Below, one piece after another: positions 46,945-55,561 of a stretch of DNA of 64,000 bases; the first letter of the stretch is position 1; every line of letters begins with the position of its first letter. The DNA comes from Fidelibacterota bacterium (GTDB lineage Bacteria; Fidelibacterota; Marinisomatia; Marinisomatales; TCS55). The DNA lies in NCBI GenBank assembly GCA_014382015.1, contig JACNKN010000032.1, positions 20,513 through 84,512 on the forward strand. Direction: 5' to 3'. Made by a program: the position numbers and the translations under genes. Under the pieces are notes generated by a model that was given only the letters and a program-made list of their open reading frames with translations, was not told the origin of the DNA and did not search any database.

Positions 46945-47778
46945 TCAATCCAGTTCATCCACCTCTTCGTAATCGGACGGTACTTTAAAATCCGAAGGAT
47001 TAAATGGTACTTCTTTCATCGATTTGACTTCCCACACCATTTTAAAACCATCATCCTCATCCTTCATTTCCATTGTGTATTTTATCATCCTTCCGGGCAC
47101 AGATTCAAATTCTTGCTCTGCCTTTTTTAACATGGATTCAGAAAAACTGCGGGGATTGTTCCGTTTCTTCCCACCGTAGGATGCCACCAATCCTCCTTCA
47201 ACTTCTGCTAAAAAATGAAATAATGTCGTATCAGTTGTAAGCCATTCCTCTATCAACACAAACCCATCTTCACTCTTAATTTTAGTCGTCACTTTTCGCA
47301 CTTCAAATCCGGACACTTTTTCCAATGATTCGGAAATAATGCGCTCATATTCGCTTTTACTTTCTTCTTCATCCGGATCTTCATTTTCTTTTTCACTATC
47401 ATTTTTTGACCCACTACCGAAAGATATCTTACTGCTCCCTCCCTTCAGTGTCGGCTTCCCTTCATTTCCGCGAATCGTGTTAAAAGTCTCCATGGCATAT
47501 TCTTCTTCTTTGGCGTTATAGACAATCCGCAATTCGGTTTTTCCATCAAGAATACTGCCAATTATTTTATTCCCACCCATGGCCAACCGAATTAAAAATC
47601 GATCTACATCGACAGCGGACTCCTGGCGGAATAGTCCCTCAGCAGCATATTTAGTGGTCGTTGTGGTGACTTCTCCGATATAGGGCGCATCCATAAACAT
47701 GACGTCTTTTATAACAACTTGAGTTTGGGCAAATATATTTGCCATGAATAAAATAAATAAAAACAATCGAAATTTCAT
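46945..47778 (-). CDS. Secreted protein of unknown function
   Basis: 277 residues. Signal peptide (FLFILFMANIFAQ). The body is beta-rich (QVVIKDVMFMDAPYIGEV, FLIRLAMGGNKIIGSILDGK, TELRIVYNAKEEEYAMETFN) with an acidic/serine low-complexity insert around 116-142 (SGSKNDSEKENEDPDEEESK), ending KVPSDYEEVDELD. The pattern is similar to DUF4412-type periplasmic proteins, but I cannot place it firmly. It is a single gene between REP copies B and C. SD AAGGGAG precedes the ATG. Confidence 0.7.
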   Translation of the reverse strand: MKFRLFLFILFMANIFAQTQVVIKDVMFMDAPYIGEVTTTTTKYAAEGLFRQESAVDVDRFLIRLAMGGNKIIGSILDGKTELRIVYNAKEEEYAMETFNTIRGNEGKPTLKGGSSKISFGSGSKNDSEKENEDPDEEESKSEYERIISESLEKVSGFEVRKVTTKIKSEDGFVLIEEWLTTDTTLFHFLAEVEGGLVASYGGKKRNNPRSFSESMLKKAEQEFESVPGRMIKYTMEMKDEDDGFKMVWEVKSMKEVPFNPSDFKVPSDYEEVDELD

Positions 47779-47877
47779 AAGAACTCCCTTTGGAATTAAT
47801 TTGAATCTAAGACTTAAATATTATTGAAATGGTTGTCTTTGATCTTTTGATTTATTTAAATGTACATTGACAAACTT

Positions 47878-47978
47878 GTCCGACAACCATCCCCCTCCTG
47901 AACGAGTCATTCGGGCAGGTTGCTTTTCAAGTGTTTGCGCTATTACTATTAACCGTCAACCAGGGATGCATGACGAAC
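47878..47978 (+). repeat. REP-like repeat, copy C (truncated)
   Basis: About 100 bp matching the left part of copies A1 and B (GTCCGACAACCATCC, then TCATTCGGGCAGGTTGC and GGATGCATGACGAAC), with several substitutions; it stops before the CGACAATCA hairpin. The most diverged and thus probably oldest copy. Confidence 0.82.
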
Positions 47979-48017
47979 ATAACACTACTACTTTCTCACA
48001 ATTGAATAGGAATTCCA

Positions 48018-48812
48018 TCAACGACTTTCTTTCACACACCGAAAACCCATCATGGCCGACTGCATATCATCTATGGTACCGACGCGAGTATAATTCCTTT
48101 TGGCGTTTGTACCAAAACTGCCCCCGCGAATAATGCGAATTCCGGTGATGGAATAATCAGCATAAACCGGTGCTTCTCCAGAATCGGGATATTGAGGATA
48201 ATAATCTCCAATCCATTCATATACATTTCCCGTCATATCATATAGACCAAAGTCATTGGGATTTTTCTCCCCCACATAAAATGAATATTCCAAGCTATTA
48301 TCCACGTGACGGGCATATTCATCAATTTCTCTATAGTCATTCGTTCCGGACCATAATTCATCTTTACCCCCGCTTCGGGCCACATATTCCCATTCCGCCT
48401 CAGTGGGGAGACGATACCCATAACATTCACAAAATGCTTTCGCTTCGAACCAATTAATATTGACTACCGCGCGATCGCCGCGATCATAACCCATATCATC
48501 GGGTAAGGGCATATTTTTCAATTTCGCGAATGTATCATACTGACTGTAGGTGGTTTCATACTTTGACATGGCGAATTGTTTAACGGTCACTTTATGAAGC
48601 GGTAATGCATCCGAGTCTTTTTGGTTGTAAAAATCACCCATCATAAATGTGCCGCTGGGGATGTCAACAAATTCAATCGGCTCCAGTTTTTTCCGGATTT
48701 GTGCCTCGTGGTAGGCGGTACAACTGACAACAAACCCAAATAGGAATAATATAAATAATCGGTTAATCAACATGAACATATGTAGTGGCGAGACATGCTT
48801 TTCGAAGTTCAC
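48018..48812 (-). CDS. SUMF1/FGE-sulfatase-domain lipoprotein
   Basis: 264 residues with lipobox FGFVVSC|TA near residue 31. Formylglycine-generating-enzyme-like domain: FVDIPSGTFMMGDFY, RLPTEAEWEYVARSGG, NDFGLYDMTGNVYEWIGD and IIRGGSFGTNAKRNYTRV. The Cys pair needed for formylglycine formation is not present in the RGGSFGTNAKRNYTRV segment, so it is a non-catalytic member, often a ligand- or partner-binding module. GTG start at 48812 has SD AAGGA; an ATG at 48779 is the alternative. A 24-bp gap separates it from the VapC stop side, in the same orientation. Confidence 0.85.
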   Translation of the reverse strand: MNFEKHVSPLHMFMLINRLFILFLFGFVVSCTAYHEAQIRKKLEPIEFVDIPSGTFMMGDFYNQKDSDALPLHKVTVKQFAMSKYETTYSQYDTFAKLKNMPLPDDMGYDRGDRAVVNINWFEAKAFCECYGYRLPTEAEWEYVARSGGKDELWSGTNDYREIDEYARHVDNSLEYSFYVGEKNPNDFGLYDMTGNVYEWIGDYYPQYPDSGEAPVYADYSITGIRIIRGGSFGTNAKRNYTRVGTIDDMQSAMMGFRCVKESR

Positions 48813-48836
48813 CGTATCCTTACTATTTAAAACTCA

Positions 48837-49238
48837 TCATGAAATAAACTGATGCATGGATTTAGCAAGATCGGGGAAATTTTCTAAAAGTTGATTATCC
48901 TGCGTAATTAGCGGGATATTAATTTCCATTGCTAATGACACAAATTGAGCATCATAAGCACTAATTTTATGATGTTTCGTCAAGGATAATACATTATCAT
49001 AATTGGGTTCTTTTTCAATTCTGGATAATATTTTTATCGTCTTTTCGTAATGCTTAATCACATCATTTAAATCAGCCCGACCGGTATTGACCAACGTTGC
49101 CAAAATATTTAAAAATTCATATTTCCATAAAACAGGAGCCACCCACTCTGGATCTTTCATAAATACTTTTTTTGCACGATCTGTAAATTCTCCATTGATC
49201 ATAAGATATGCAATAACATTGGTATCAACGACTATCAT
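48837..49238 (-). CDS. VapC/FitB-like PIN-domain ribonuclease toxin
   Basis: 133 residues. PIN-fold acidic residues: MIVVDTNVIAYL (Asp5), APVLWKYEFLNIL (Glu), ISAYDAQFVSLA (Asp) and the last strand IPLITQDNQLL. These bind Mg2+ and cut RNA, often tRNA or rRNA. The start overlaps the antitoxin stop by 4 bp (ATGA). No damage is seen. Confidence 0.92.
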   Translation of the reverse strand: MIVVDTNVIAYLMINGEFTDRAKKVFMKDPEWVAPVLWKYEFLNILATLVNTGRADLNDVIKHYEKTIKILSRIEKEPNYDNVLSLTKHHKISAYDAQFVSLAMEINIPLITQDNQLLENFPDLAKSMHQFIS

Positions 49239-49456
49239 TCTCGTCCGGATCTTTTTGCGCGATTAATAAAATCATCGTCTATAGGTTCAGAAACGGAGAG
49301 AGGTGCAGGCAAATCAAGTTTGTAATCACCGTTTTGCAGCACATTTTCCAGAATAGTAATGATCTCCATATTCATGCTACGGTGATGCTTCTTGGCTTGA
49401 TTTTTTATTTCAATGTGTAATTCAGGCGGTACTTTTTTAATTAATATGTCGGGCAT
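49235..49456 (-). CDS. FitA/Arc-type ribbon-helix-helix antitoxin
   Basis: 73 residues: MPDILIKKVPPELHIEIKNQ and AKKHHRSMNMEIITILENVL are the strand and two helices of a FitA-like RHH protein; the rest is an extended tail for toxin binding. Coupled to the PIN toxin. A perfect 7-bp inverted repeat lies just upstream (49469-49486). Confidence 0.9.
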   Translation of the reverse strand: MPDILIKKVPPELHIEIKNQAKKHHRSMNMEIITILENVLQNGDYKLDLPAPLSVSEPIDDDFINRAKRSGRE

Positions 49457-49468
49457 GTTGACTCCTAA

Positions 49469-49486
49469 TAGTATAATGCTATACTA
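49469..49486 (-). promoter_or_regulatory. Operator/promoter of the FitAB-like locus
   Basis: TAGTATA-ATGC-TATACTA, perfect 7-bp arms, 12 bp before the antitoxin ATG. On the minus strand TATACT within it can serve as -10, with a weak TTATGG 17 bp upstream as -35. SD AGGAG follows. Confidence 0.6.
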
Positions 49487-49602
49487 ATACTACCATAAAT
49501 ATAGTTAATAGCGCAATAAAAAAGATCCATAGAATAATACAGAATGTAGATTGAACTCTGTTTACTCGCCGTTAGACATGAGTTCTACTCTAAATACTTC
49601 CA

Positions 49603-50838
49603 CTAATTCATAATATAAATGGTTCCACCTCCCTCACCAAATCTTGGATTTACCACATTACTGAATTTGGACCCAAAAGTATAGGATAAACTGATCCCGG
49701 AATAATATGAATATTGGGTAGCTAATTCTTGCCGTTTTAGCAACACTTCTTCATCTGGCAAATCGCCGCTGGCTAAATTAAGTTGATCGCGAATTCGGGA
49801 ATAAGATCCCCAAAAATTTACACTCAACCCTTTAAGAATACGTAAATTGAGTGATGTGAATATTGACACTTGGTTTTTAGAGTTGTCATGCAAATAGGAT
49901 GATCCATTTATGTTAACATCAGCTGATCCCCAGGGCTGAACGAATGTAACAGACATACGGGCTGCCTGTTTCCATAATTGTTCCTTTGTCTTAAAATATA
50001 TGGTTTCTTTTGCATAATTACGATCATTAAAACCCACACCATATTCAAACCGTAATTGGTGATGATTTGATTCAGAATAGGGAAAATAGTTGTATTCTAC
50101 CTTAGGTGTAAATACGATACTCCTGTTAAGATTGCTATAAGAAGATGATGAGATTGATCCCCAAAATCCTGTTGAGAAGTGATTCCCCAAAGATTTTATA
50201 ACAGAACCGGAAATACGCTTTGATTCTTGGGTACTTTTATAACTGAAATCCCCATAATCAAAACTGTCCTTATTTTCGCTCATTCGCACAGACATATTAA
50301 TCTTCCAGTCTTTTGTAATACGGGAGGCACCAAATGAACCGGATAGCCGCTGGGACTCATATGTTTTTTGTCCATTAAAGTTGCCGCTCAAACGAGTGGT
50401 AAATACCCATTTATTCCACGGATCCACCGGCTGGATCATTTTTCCTTTTTGCATGGGCATATATGAGATATTAAATCGTTCTAAAAGAGGGTCATCAGTC
50501 AAAGATGGCAGCAATCCCAAATGTAGATATTTAACCATTTTTTGCCGGATATCATCGGTTGTGGCATTTTTTTCAGTAATAAACTGAAGTGTATCGGACG
50601 AACTTTTTTCTTGAGTCAATTGATAAAATACCATGGTGTACTCACTGCCGCCGGAACCGGTTGTTTGAGTTGTGAGCAGCATATGGATATCCGCATCTTC
50701 TCGATTGCGGACATGATTTACATAAGGCAGTTTTTCTTTGAAATAATCCTGATCACAAAATTGACAATCTATAAACAAGTTGAGCGTTTGGGAAAATATT
50801 GCCGAGGTAATCATCATAATGGAAAATAAATATTTCAA
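49603..50838 (-). CDS. Outer-membrane barrel protein with an N-terminal periplasmic domain
   Basis: 411 residues. Signal peptide (FSIMMITSAIFSQ). Residues ~18-135 form a small soluble domain with DCQFCDQDYF (a CxxC), HMLLTTQTTGSGGSEYTMVF and KMVKYLHLGLLPSLTDD. From about 140 to the end, alternating strands (FTTRLSGNFNGQKTYESQRL, HFSTGFWGSISSSSYSNLN, LKGLSVNFWGSYSRIRDQLN) describe a barrel. I have seen this two-part layout in uncharacterised FCB-group proteins but know no function. The domain may bind protein or peptidoglycan. Single gene, minus strand. Confidence 0.68.
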   Translation of the reverse strand: MKYLFSIMMITSAIFSQTLNLFIDCQFCDQDYFKEKLPYVNHVRNREDADIHMLLTTQTTGSGGSEYTMVFYQLTQEKSSSDTLQFITEKNATTDDIRQKMVKYLHLGLLPSLTDDPLLERFNISYMPMQKGKMIQPVDPWNKWVFTTRLSGNFNGQKTYESQRLSGSFGASRITKDWKINMSVRMSENKDSFDYGDFSYKSTQESKRISGSVIKSLGNHFSTGFWGSISSSSYSNLNRSIVFTPKVEYNYFPYSESNHHQLRFEYGVGFNDRNYAKETIYFKTKEQLWKQAARMSVTFVQPWGSADVNINGSSYLHDNSKNQVSIFTSLNLRILKGLSVNFWGSYSRIRDQLNLASGDLPDEEVLLKRQELATQYSYYSGISLSYTFGSKFSNVVNPRFGEGGGTIYIMN

Positions 50839-51289
50839 TTTTCACTCCTTTTTTAATTGGTTAATCAATGAATAAAGCATCTACTTTTAGAATCCTTTAA
50901 AAACCTGTGTGTAAAGAAAAAAGAGATAACATTTTCCTGATTCCTGCCCGCCACATTCTATTTATTTCAATTGTGGCAGGCGGGAAGGCGGGAAGGCGGG
51001 AAATGAAGTCAATAATGGTATTATGGACAATGTTTCCCCTGTCCCGTACCTTAGGTCGAGAAACGAAAAGTTAGAATGCAATGGAAATCCCATCAGTATT
51101 GCGGGGCAGGGAAATTTTAGACTTTTTAATATGTGCATCAAGTTTTGCAAAGGATTCTTTTATTACGTTCTCAAATAGAAAATCGTTTACTGAGATTTAT
51201 AATTATATAACTCTGGATTGAATTGGAATCCCAATAAGCACCAATTATCCATCACTCCAATATTCCATTTATCCAATGGATTTCCAAAT
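50839..51289. other. 451-bp gene-free region with a tandem repeat and inverted sequences
   Basis: Three tandem GGCGGGAA units at 50979-51002. Just before them GCCCGCCACA...TGTGGCAGGCGGG forms an imperfect hairpin (about 50947-50984). Further on, CCCTGTCCCG near 51040 and GCGGGGCAGGG near 51100 are partial inverted copies. Small ORFs here are not convincing. It lies between two minus-strand genes, so it probably holds the terminator of the DUF4097 side's upstream neighbour and the promoter for neither; no clear promoter seen. Confidence 0.45.
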
Positions 51290-52933
51290 TCAATCCTTCA
51301 AATAAATATCCGTACTGTAACCATCAATCCGTAGCGTACCCTTTCCACTTCCACGAAGGCCAATTAATGAAGATGTACTTTCTTCTTTTTCGATTGCATC
51401 TTCCATAAAAGAATAATGAATAGAGCCGTACTTTGTTTTAAGCACCATCCTTGCAATGATATCTTTTGGCAGATTTAATTTTACTTTTCCATACTTGGAT
51501 GTAATATGCATATCTGCTTCACCACCGGCAATTTTTTTCATCACAATATCTCCGTTATACACATTGCAGGTAATGATTGGATTCGCCGATTCAATCTCAA
51601 TACTACCGTATTTTGTTTCTGCCGTAATAGCGCCATTAATTTGATCCAATTCAATATCCCCATTATAGTTTTCCAGTTCCACAGTAGATTCTGCATTTCT
51701 CACTTTAATGGTACCATATTTATTCAGGGCCAGAAGCGAACCTTTCAAACCGCGAACGGTAATATCACCATTATAGTTTTCAATGTCTAATTCACGGCCA
51801 ATATCAACAGCATCAATGGATCCATATTTGGTTTTAATGGTGGCAGATTTACCGATATTTTCAACCAAAATATCCGAATTGTAATTGCTGATTTCCACTG
51901 TTCCAGAAATTTCCATGGCCTCCACATCTCCATATTTATTATCGATCAATACATCTCCCTCTATATTCTGGACACTGATGGAACCATTATAATTTTCAAC
52001 CTCAACATCACCCTCAATCATTTCGATTTCAACTTCACCATATTTATTTTCTACTTTAACAAATACGCCGGTGGAAACAAAAATATCTAAATCAATTGAA
52101 TAACTCCCCTCATCTTGAATTCCGAAAACTAATTTACCAACTCGAATAGATTTATCCCCGATTGCAATAGGTCTCTTTTCATCGGCTCCGGCAATTTCCG
52201 TCGTAATCTTTAATGATTTTCCCCACGTTTTCATTCGTACATCATAATTATCCAAGGCGCGAATGGCATTTTCTTCTGATCGTCTTCCAACTGTAACAAT
52301 TGCTTTCACCAACACGCTGTCCTTATCCCAGCCAATGACCGTGACATCGCCATATTTATTTTCCACATCTATTTTTCCATTGGGTGGTAAATAAAAACGC
52401 CTTTCAATTTCTTTGCTGATTTTCGTTTTGAATGCACTATTTTCAACCCTTGTTTTCCAGGAGCCTCCTGCCAATTTTCCTTGTAGGTCATATTCTGCAT
52501 TTTCCATGTCAATTTTAGCCTGAATAAGTTGCTCCATTACACTTCTTTCGCCATCCGGTTTTGGGGCATCTCCGAAGGTTTCTTCCATTTCCAAATTAAT
52601 TTCAAGCAACTGTTCTATTACATCACCAATTGAATCATCTCCTTTTAATTCAGATAACTTTTTTGTGATTGCTTTTAACTTTTCATTTTCAACCAATTCC
52701 AATGCTTTTGCTCTATCTAAAACCTGATTTGGAAGAGGTGGTACAAGTGGAGAAACAAGAGTTGTTTTATAAAGCGTATCCTGTTTTAAAACAGGATTTA
52801 CCAGTGCCGGCGGGAATGAAGGAATAGGCGGGTTGGGTAATGAAGCATAATAGTTCGGGACAATGACATTGTCCTGTGCTTGGATAAATCCAAAAACAAT
52901 AATGATGTTGAGTATTGTTTTAATCTGTCTCAT
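51290..52933 (-). CDS. DUF4097-family beta-solenoid protein with an 18-residue alternating repeat
   Basis: 547 residues. Signal peptide, then a proline-rich stretch and a predicted coiled coil (80-155). From residue 296 to about 478 the protein repeats every 18 residues, alternating KYG units (NKYGEV, NKYGDV, TKYGSI, NKYGTI, TKYGSI) and YNG units (NYNGSI, NYNSDI, NYNGDI, NYNGDI, VYNGDI), ten in a row; a 21-residue spacing follows before SKYGKV. This fits a two-sided beta-solenoid of the DUF4097 kind. It overlaps the anti-sigma gene by 4 bp, placing it as an effector of the ECF sigma operon, exported to periplasm or surface. Function unknown. Confidence 0.85.
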   Translation of the reverse strand: MRQIKTILNIIIVFGFIQAQDNVIVPNYYASLPNPPIPSFPPALVNPVLKQDTLYKTTLVSPLVPPLPNQVLDRAKALELVENEKLKAITKKLSELKGDDSIGDVIEQLLEINLEMEETFGDAPKPDGERSVMEQLIQAKIDMENAEYDLQGKLAGGSWKTRVENSAFKTKISKEIERRFYLPPNGKIDVENKYGDVTVIGWDKDSVLVKAIVTVGRRSEENAIRALDNYDVRMKTWGKSLKITTEIAGADEKRPIAIGDKSIRVGKLVFGIQDEGSYSIDLDIFVSTGVFVKVENKYGEVEIEMIEGDVEVENYNGSISVQNIEGDVLIDNKYGDVEAMEISGTVEISNYNSDILVENIGKSATIKTKYGSIDAVDIGRELDIENYNGDITVRGLKGSLLALNKYGTIKVRNAESTVELENYNGDIELDQINGAITAETKYGSIEIESANPIITCNVYNGDIVMKKIAGGEADMHITSKYGKVKLNLPKDIIARMVLKTKYGSIHYSFMEDAIEKEESTSSLIGLRGSGKGTLRIDGYSTDIYLKD

Positions 52934-53496
52934 GATATAATCTCCTTATTGAGGGCTAACATTGTTTTAAGGTTGGTTAGCTTTTCTGAGTATGCATAAA
53001 AAAGTGATTTATGAATATTGGGGTTATAGGGGTTTTCCTGGAGGTTCAATTTGCATTCGGCAATGAGCGTATCCAGCATTTTGACTTTTTCTTTATAAAG
53101 TTCAAATACCTCATGAGCTTCTTCAGGGATTTCCATTTCGACTTGTTTTTCTAATGCAGCCAATACTTCTTCGTATAACCGCTGTGATTCAAATACTTTG
53201 CGATCAATTTCTGTCGCCAGCATGGCAGCTTCATTATCCGATATTAACCGCAGTTCCGGCTCCCGATTCATCACCATAATTACAGTCACGATTATCATGG
53301 TAAATGCAGCAAATGCTACTTGATATTTTGGCTTTGGGGCTACCATGTCAAGCGCCCGATCCCACCATGGTTTTTTTATTTGTTCGGTTTTGATTTCATT
53401 TTGAATCTTATGCCAAACGCTATAAGAAGGTTCTAACGAGGAACCTTCCTTTTTGGCTTCTTTCAGCCAATGATCAAACTGTTTTTCATTTTTCAT
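52930..53496 (-). CDS. Putative membrane anti-sigma factor
   Basis: About 188 residues from ATG 53496, overlapping the sigma gene by 11 bp. Cytoplasmic N-terminus (FDHWLKEAKKEGSSLEPSYS, VWHKIQNEI), a single membrane helix YQVAFAAFTMIIVTVIMVMN (about 77-96) and a helical periplasmic part (VFESQRLYEEVLAALEKQVE). The layout and coupling to an ECF sigma are those of membrane anti-sigma factors, although no zinc-binding HxxxCxxC motif is present. It should hold the sigma factor inactive until an envelope signal appears. Confidence 0.8.
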   Translation of the reverse strand: MKNEKQFDHWLKEAKKEGSSLEPSYSVWHKIQNEIKTEQIKKPWWDRALDMVAPKPKYQVAFAAFTMIIVTVIMVMNREPELRLISDNEAAMLATEIDRKVFESQRLYEEVLAALEKQVEMEIPEEAHEVFELYKEKVKMLDTLIAECKLNLQENPYNPNIHKSLFYAYSEKLTNLKTMLALNKEIIS

Positions 53497-54019
53497 AGTG
53501 AACACCTAACTCTTTTAATATTTTCTGCAATTTCATTCGCCCCCGATGATATTGTGATTTTACCGTACCGATAGAAATTCCCAAAATTGCTGCCACTTTT
53601 TCCTGAGGCAGCTCCTGAATGGCATGAAGTACGAATACGTTACGATACCCCACCGGAATACGTTGAAGTGCAGTGGTAAGCAAAAACCATTGACTGTCAT
53701 TTTTGGGTTGAGTGATTAACGATTCTTCTTCCACTTCATCCCATTTTCTTTGTTTCGATTTTGTCATTGATTTTGCTGCATTAATTACAATCCGATACAT
53801 CCATGTTGTTAAATATTCCGGTTTTTTAAGTGTATCGATTTTGGTGAATATTTTTACAAAACTGTCCTGTAAAACATCTTCTGCATCATTTGAATTGTTG
53901 CAAATAGCCACCGCCGTTCGGTACAGAGGTTCTTTATAATTATCATAAAGCGTTTTGAAAACCGTCTGATCTCCGGCTTTCAGTCCCTTCACAATGTGTT
54001 GTGCTTGATCTTTATTCAC
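53486..54019 (-). CDS. ECF-family RNA polymerase sigma factor (first)
   Basis: 177 residues starting GTG at 54019. Sigma region 2 (CNNSNDAEDVLQDSFVKIFT, LTTWMYRIVINAA) and region 4 (LPQEKVAAILGISIGTVKSQYHRG, RMKLQKIL) are complete. It directs transcription from promoters like the one 22-52 bp upstream (TGCAAC-N18-GTCTTAA), which makes it probably autoregulated. First gene of the sigma/anti-sigma/DUF4097 operon. Confidence 0.95.
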   Translation of the reverse strand: MNKDQAQHIVKGLKAGDQTVFKTLYDNYKEPLYRTAVAICNNSNDAEDVLQDSFVKIFTKIDTLKKPEYLTTWMYRIVINAAKSMTKSKQRKWDEVEEESLITQPKNDSQWFLLTTALQRIPVGYRNVFVLHAIQELPQEKVAAILGISIGTVKSQYHRGRMKLQKILKELGVHYEK

Positions 54020-54040
54020 GGTTTTTCGTCGTCACAATGA

Positions 54041-54071
54041 TTAAGACGGATGGATGGGTTAAATGGTTGCA
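54041..54071 (-). promoter_or_regulatory. ECF-type promoter of the first sigma operon
   Basis: On the minus strand: -35 TGCAAC (54071-54066), exactly 18 bp, then GTCTTAA (54047-54041). The same -35 and spacing occur twice at the second sigma locus (see 56671-56744). The sigma start codon (54019) follows after about 22 bp. Confidence 0.6.
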
Positions 54072-54125
54072 TGGGAATTTGAGGAAAATCGCAAAAGACT
54101 CTAAAAAAAGTATTAGAACATGTCT

Positions 54126-54935
54126 TTATGTATTGTTGAGTAAAGATTTAAAATTATCGAATGTTAATAAATCAACTTTTGATAATTGACTTAGAAAAGG
54201 CTGGACATCCTGTTGAACTAATTGCCAATCAATATTTTTTAATTTTTCAAGCATCAGTAGTTTCCAATTATCAGAAGAAAATGGAATTCCTGTATAACCG
54301 GATTGCTCAAGACAATTATTCAAATAAGTAAAATTTGGTTGAATATCTTTCCATCGAGACAGATAAAACAGCAAGTCAAAGTAATCTCGACCCTTAGTAT
54401 ATCGCCTCTGTAAAACAGCATTGCACTTCCCTGATAAAAAGGATTCTTTGTCATGATGAATAACTGAAAAGGGAAAATAGGTATTCACCATTGATTTGTC
54501 GTACATAAACCCCATGGGTGAATTCGTGTCAATCTCTAACTTGATACTAATATTTTCTTCTGGTAAGGGAGATAAAGTAGCTTCAAATAACAAATTTGAA
54601 AATTTGATAAAAGCACTTTGAACCTTCTTATTGATTTTCACTTTGATTATTGGTGAGTAACCGTTCAATTTTAACTCTCGAGCAATTTTTTGAATAGACA
54701 ATTCCAGATCAAACGCGTTTTCAGGTTTCAAAGTATGAAAATCCAAATCCTCGGAAAATCGATCTAAACCATGAATAATTCGCAAGGCAGTACCGCCATG
54801 AAAAACCAATTCACGGTTCATATTTAATTCAAACATTTTACGCAAAATAACATGCTGCAGATATTCACGTAATTCATTTTTTGCCTCACGAATATCTGTT
54901 TTGCTTTTTGCAATGGCAACAGCTTGGTCTTTCAT
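54126..54935 (-). CDS. AbiEii/AbiGii-family nucleotidyltransferase toxin
   Basis: 269 residues with the DUF1814/AbiEii signature FHGGTALRIIHGLDRFSEDLDF (quoted parts: GGTALRIIHG, RFSEDLDF), the DNA-polymerase-beta-like GG/S and DxD motif, and a later KGRDYFDLLFYLSRW. These enzymes transfer nucleotides, for some members onto tRNA, and cause growth arrest or phage abortive infection. It overlaps the antitoxin gene by 4 bp. Complete. Confidence 0.93.
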   Translation of the reverse strand: MKDQAVAIAKSKTDIREAKNELREYLQHVILRKMFELNMNRELVFHGGTALRIIHGLDRFSEDLDFHTLKPENAFDLELSIQKIARELKLNGYSPIIKVKINKKVQSAFIKFSNLLFEATLSPLPEENISIKLEIDTNSPMGFMYDKSMVNTYFPFSVIHHDKESFLSGKCNAVLQRRYTKGRDYFDLLFYLSRWKDIQPNFTYLNNCLEQSGYTGIPFSSDNWKLLMLEKLKNIDWQLVQQDVQPFLSQLSKVDLLTFDNFKSLLNNT

Positions 54936-55561
54936 AATTTATTCCTAATTTTTGAAAATACATGAATGGCTGCATTTACTTTTTTACTATTCATTTTTTT
55001 TCCCATTTTTTTGAATACTTTCATGTTAATATTTTCAATATTTTGAAACCTCATTTCATTAATCCTAGCTTCATTCCATTCTCCTTTTCCAAAATAAAAT
55101 AAATCAATTAACGCTTTTTCAGGTGCTGCACAAAAAAATGGTACTTCATTTGAAAACTGAACTTGTTCATATCCAAAAAATCTTTCCTGCTTAATATGCT
55201 GATAGGAGAAAAGACCCAATGGTGTATGCCAAGATTTAGTCTGGCGTGTTGTAATTCCTTGAATAGAATAAATGGCTTCCGGAATCATACCATAAAAATC
55301 GAGCGCTGATTCCAAACTAACATAAGATGGATGATACAATTTATTGGAGATAGAATAGGCGGAAAGTGGTGCTTTGCGATACACTTCCGGCAATAAATAT
55401 TTCCCTTTTCGTAATTGGATTAATTTATCCTGTTGAACCCAACGGGAAATTCTTGACTGGATTTGCCGCACTGGTTCATTAAACCATAGGGCCACTTCCA
55501 CCGTTTCAATACAATTTCTATTGGCGAATTGTTGAATTAATGCTTCATATTTCATATACAT
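54932..55561 (-). CDS. AbiEi-like antitoxin/transcriptional repressor
   Basis: 209 residues. An N-terminal winged helix (FANRNCIETVEVALWFNEPV, then ISRWVQQDKLIQLRKGKYLL) is followed by the AbiEi C-domain (SYVSLESALDFYGMIPEAIY, FFCAAPEKALIDLFYFGKGE). It represses the operon and blocks the nucleotidyltransferase. ATG at 55561 or the nearer one at 55555; neither has an SD, and both lie inside the left arm of a large palindrome (55554-55591). Confidence 0.88.
   Translation of the reverse strand: MYMKYEALIQQFANRNCIETVEVALWFNEPVRQIQSRISRWVQQDKLIQLRKGKYLLPEVYRKAPLSAYSISNKLYHPSYVSLESALDFYGMIPEAIYSIQGITTRQTKSWHTPLGLFSYQHIKQERFFGYEQVQFSNEVPFFCAAPEKALIDLFYFGKGEWNEARINEMRFQNIENINMKVFKKMGKKMNSKKVNAAIHVFSKIRNKL

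Noticed and set aside
47867..48133. Plus-strand ORF starting MTNLSDNHPPPE
   Set aside because: Its first part is only the translation of repeat copy C and the rest lies opposite the SUMF1-domain gene.
50962..51150. Minus-strand 62-codon ORF with FPPSRLPQLK
   Set aside because: It is created by the GGCGGGAA tandem repeats and has no SD or homology.
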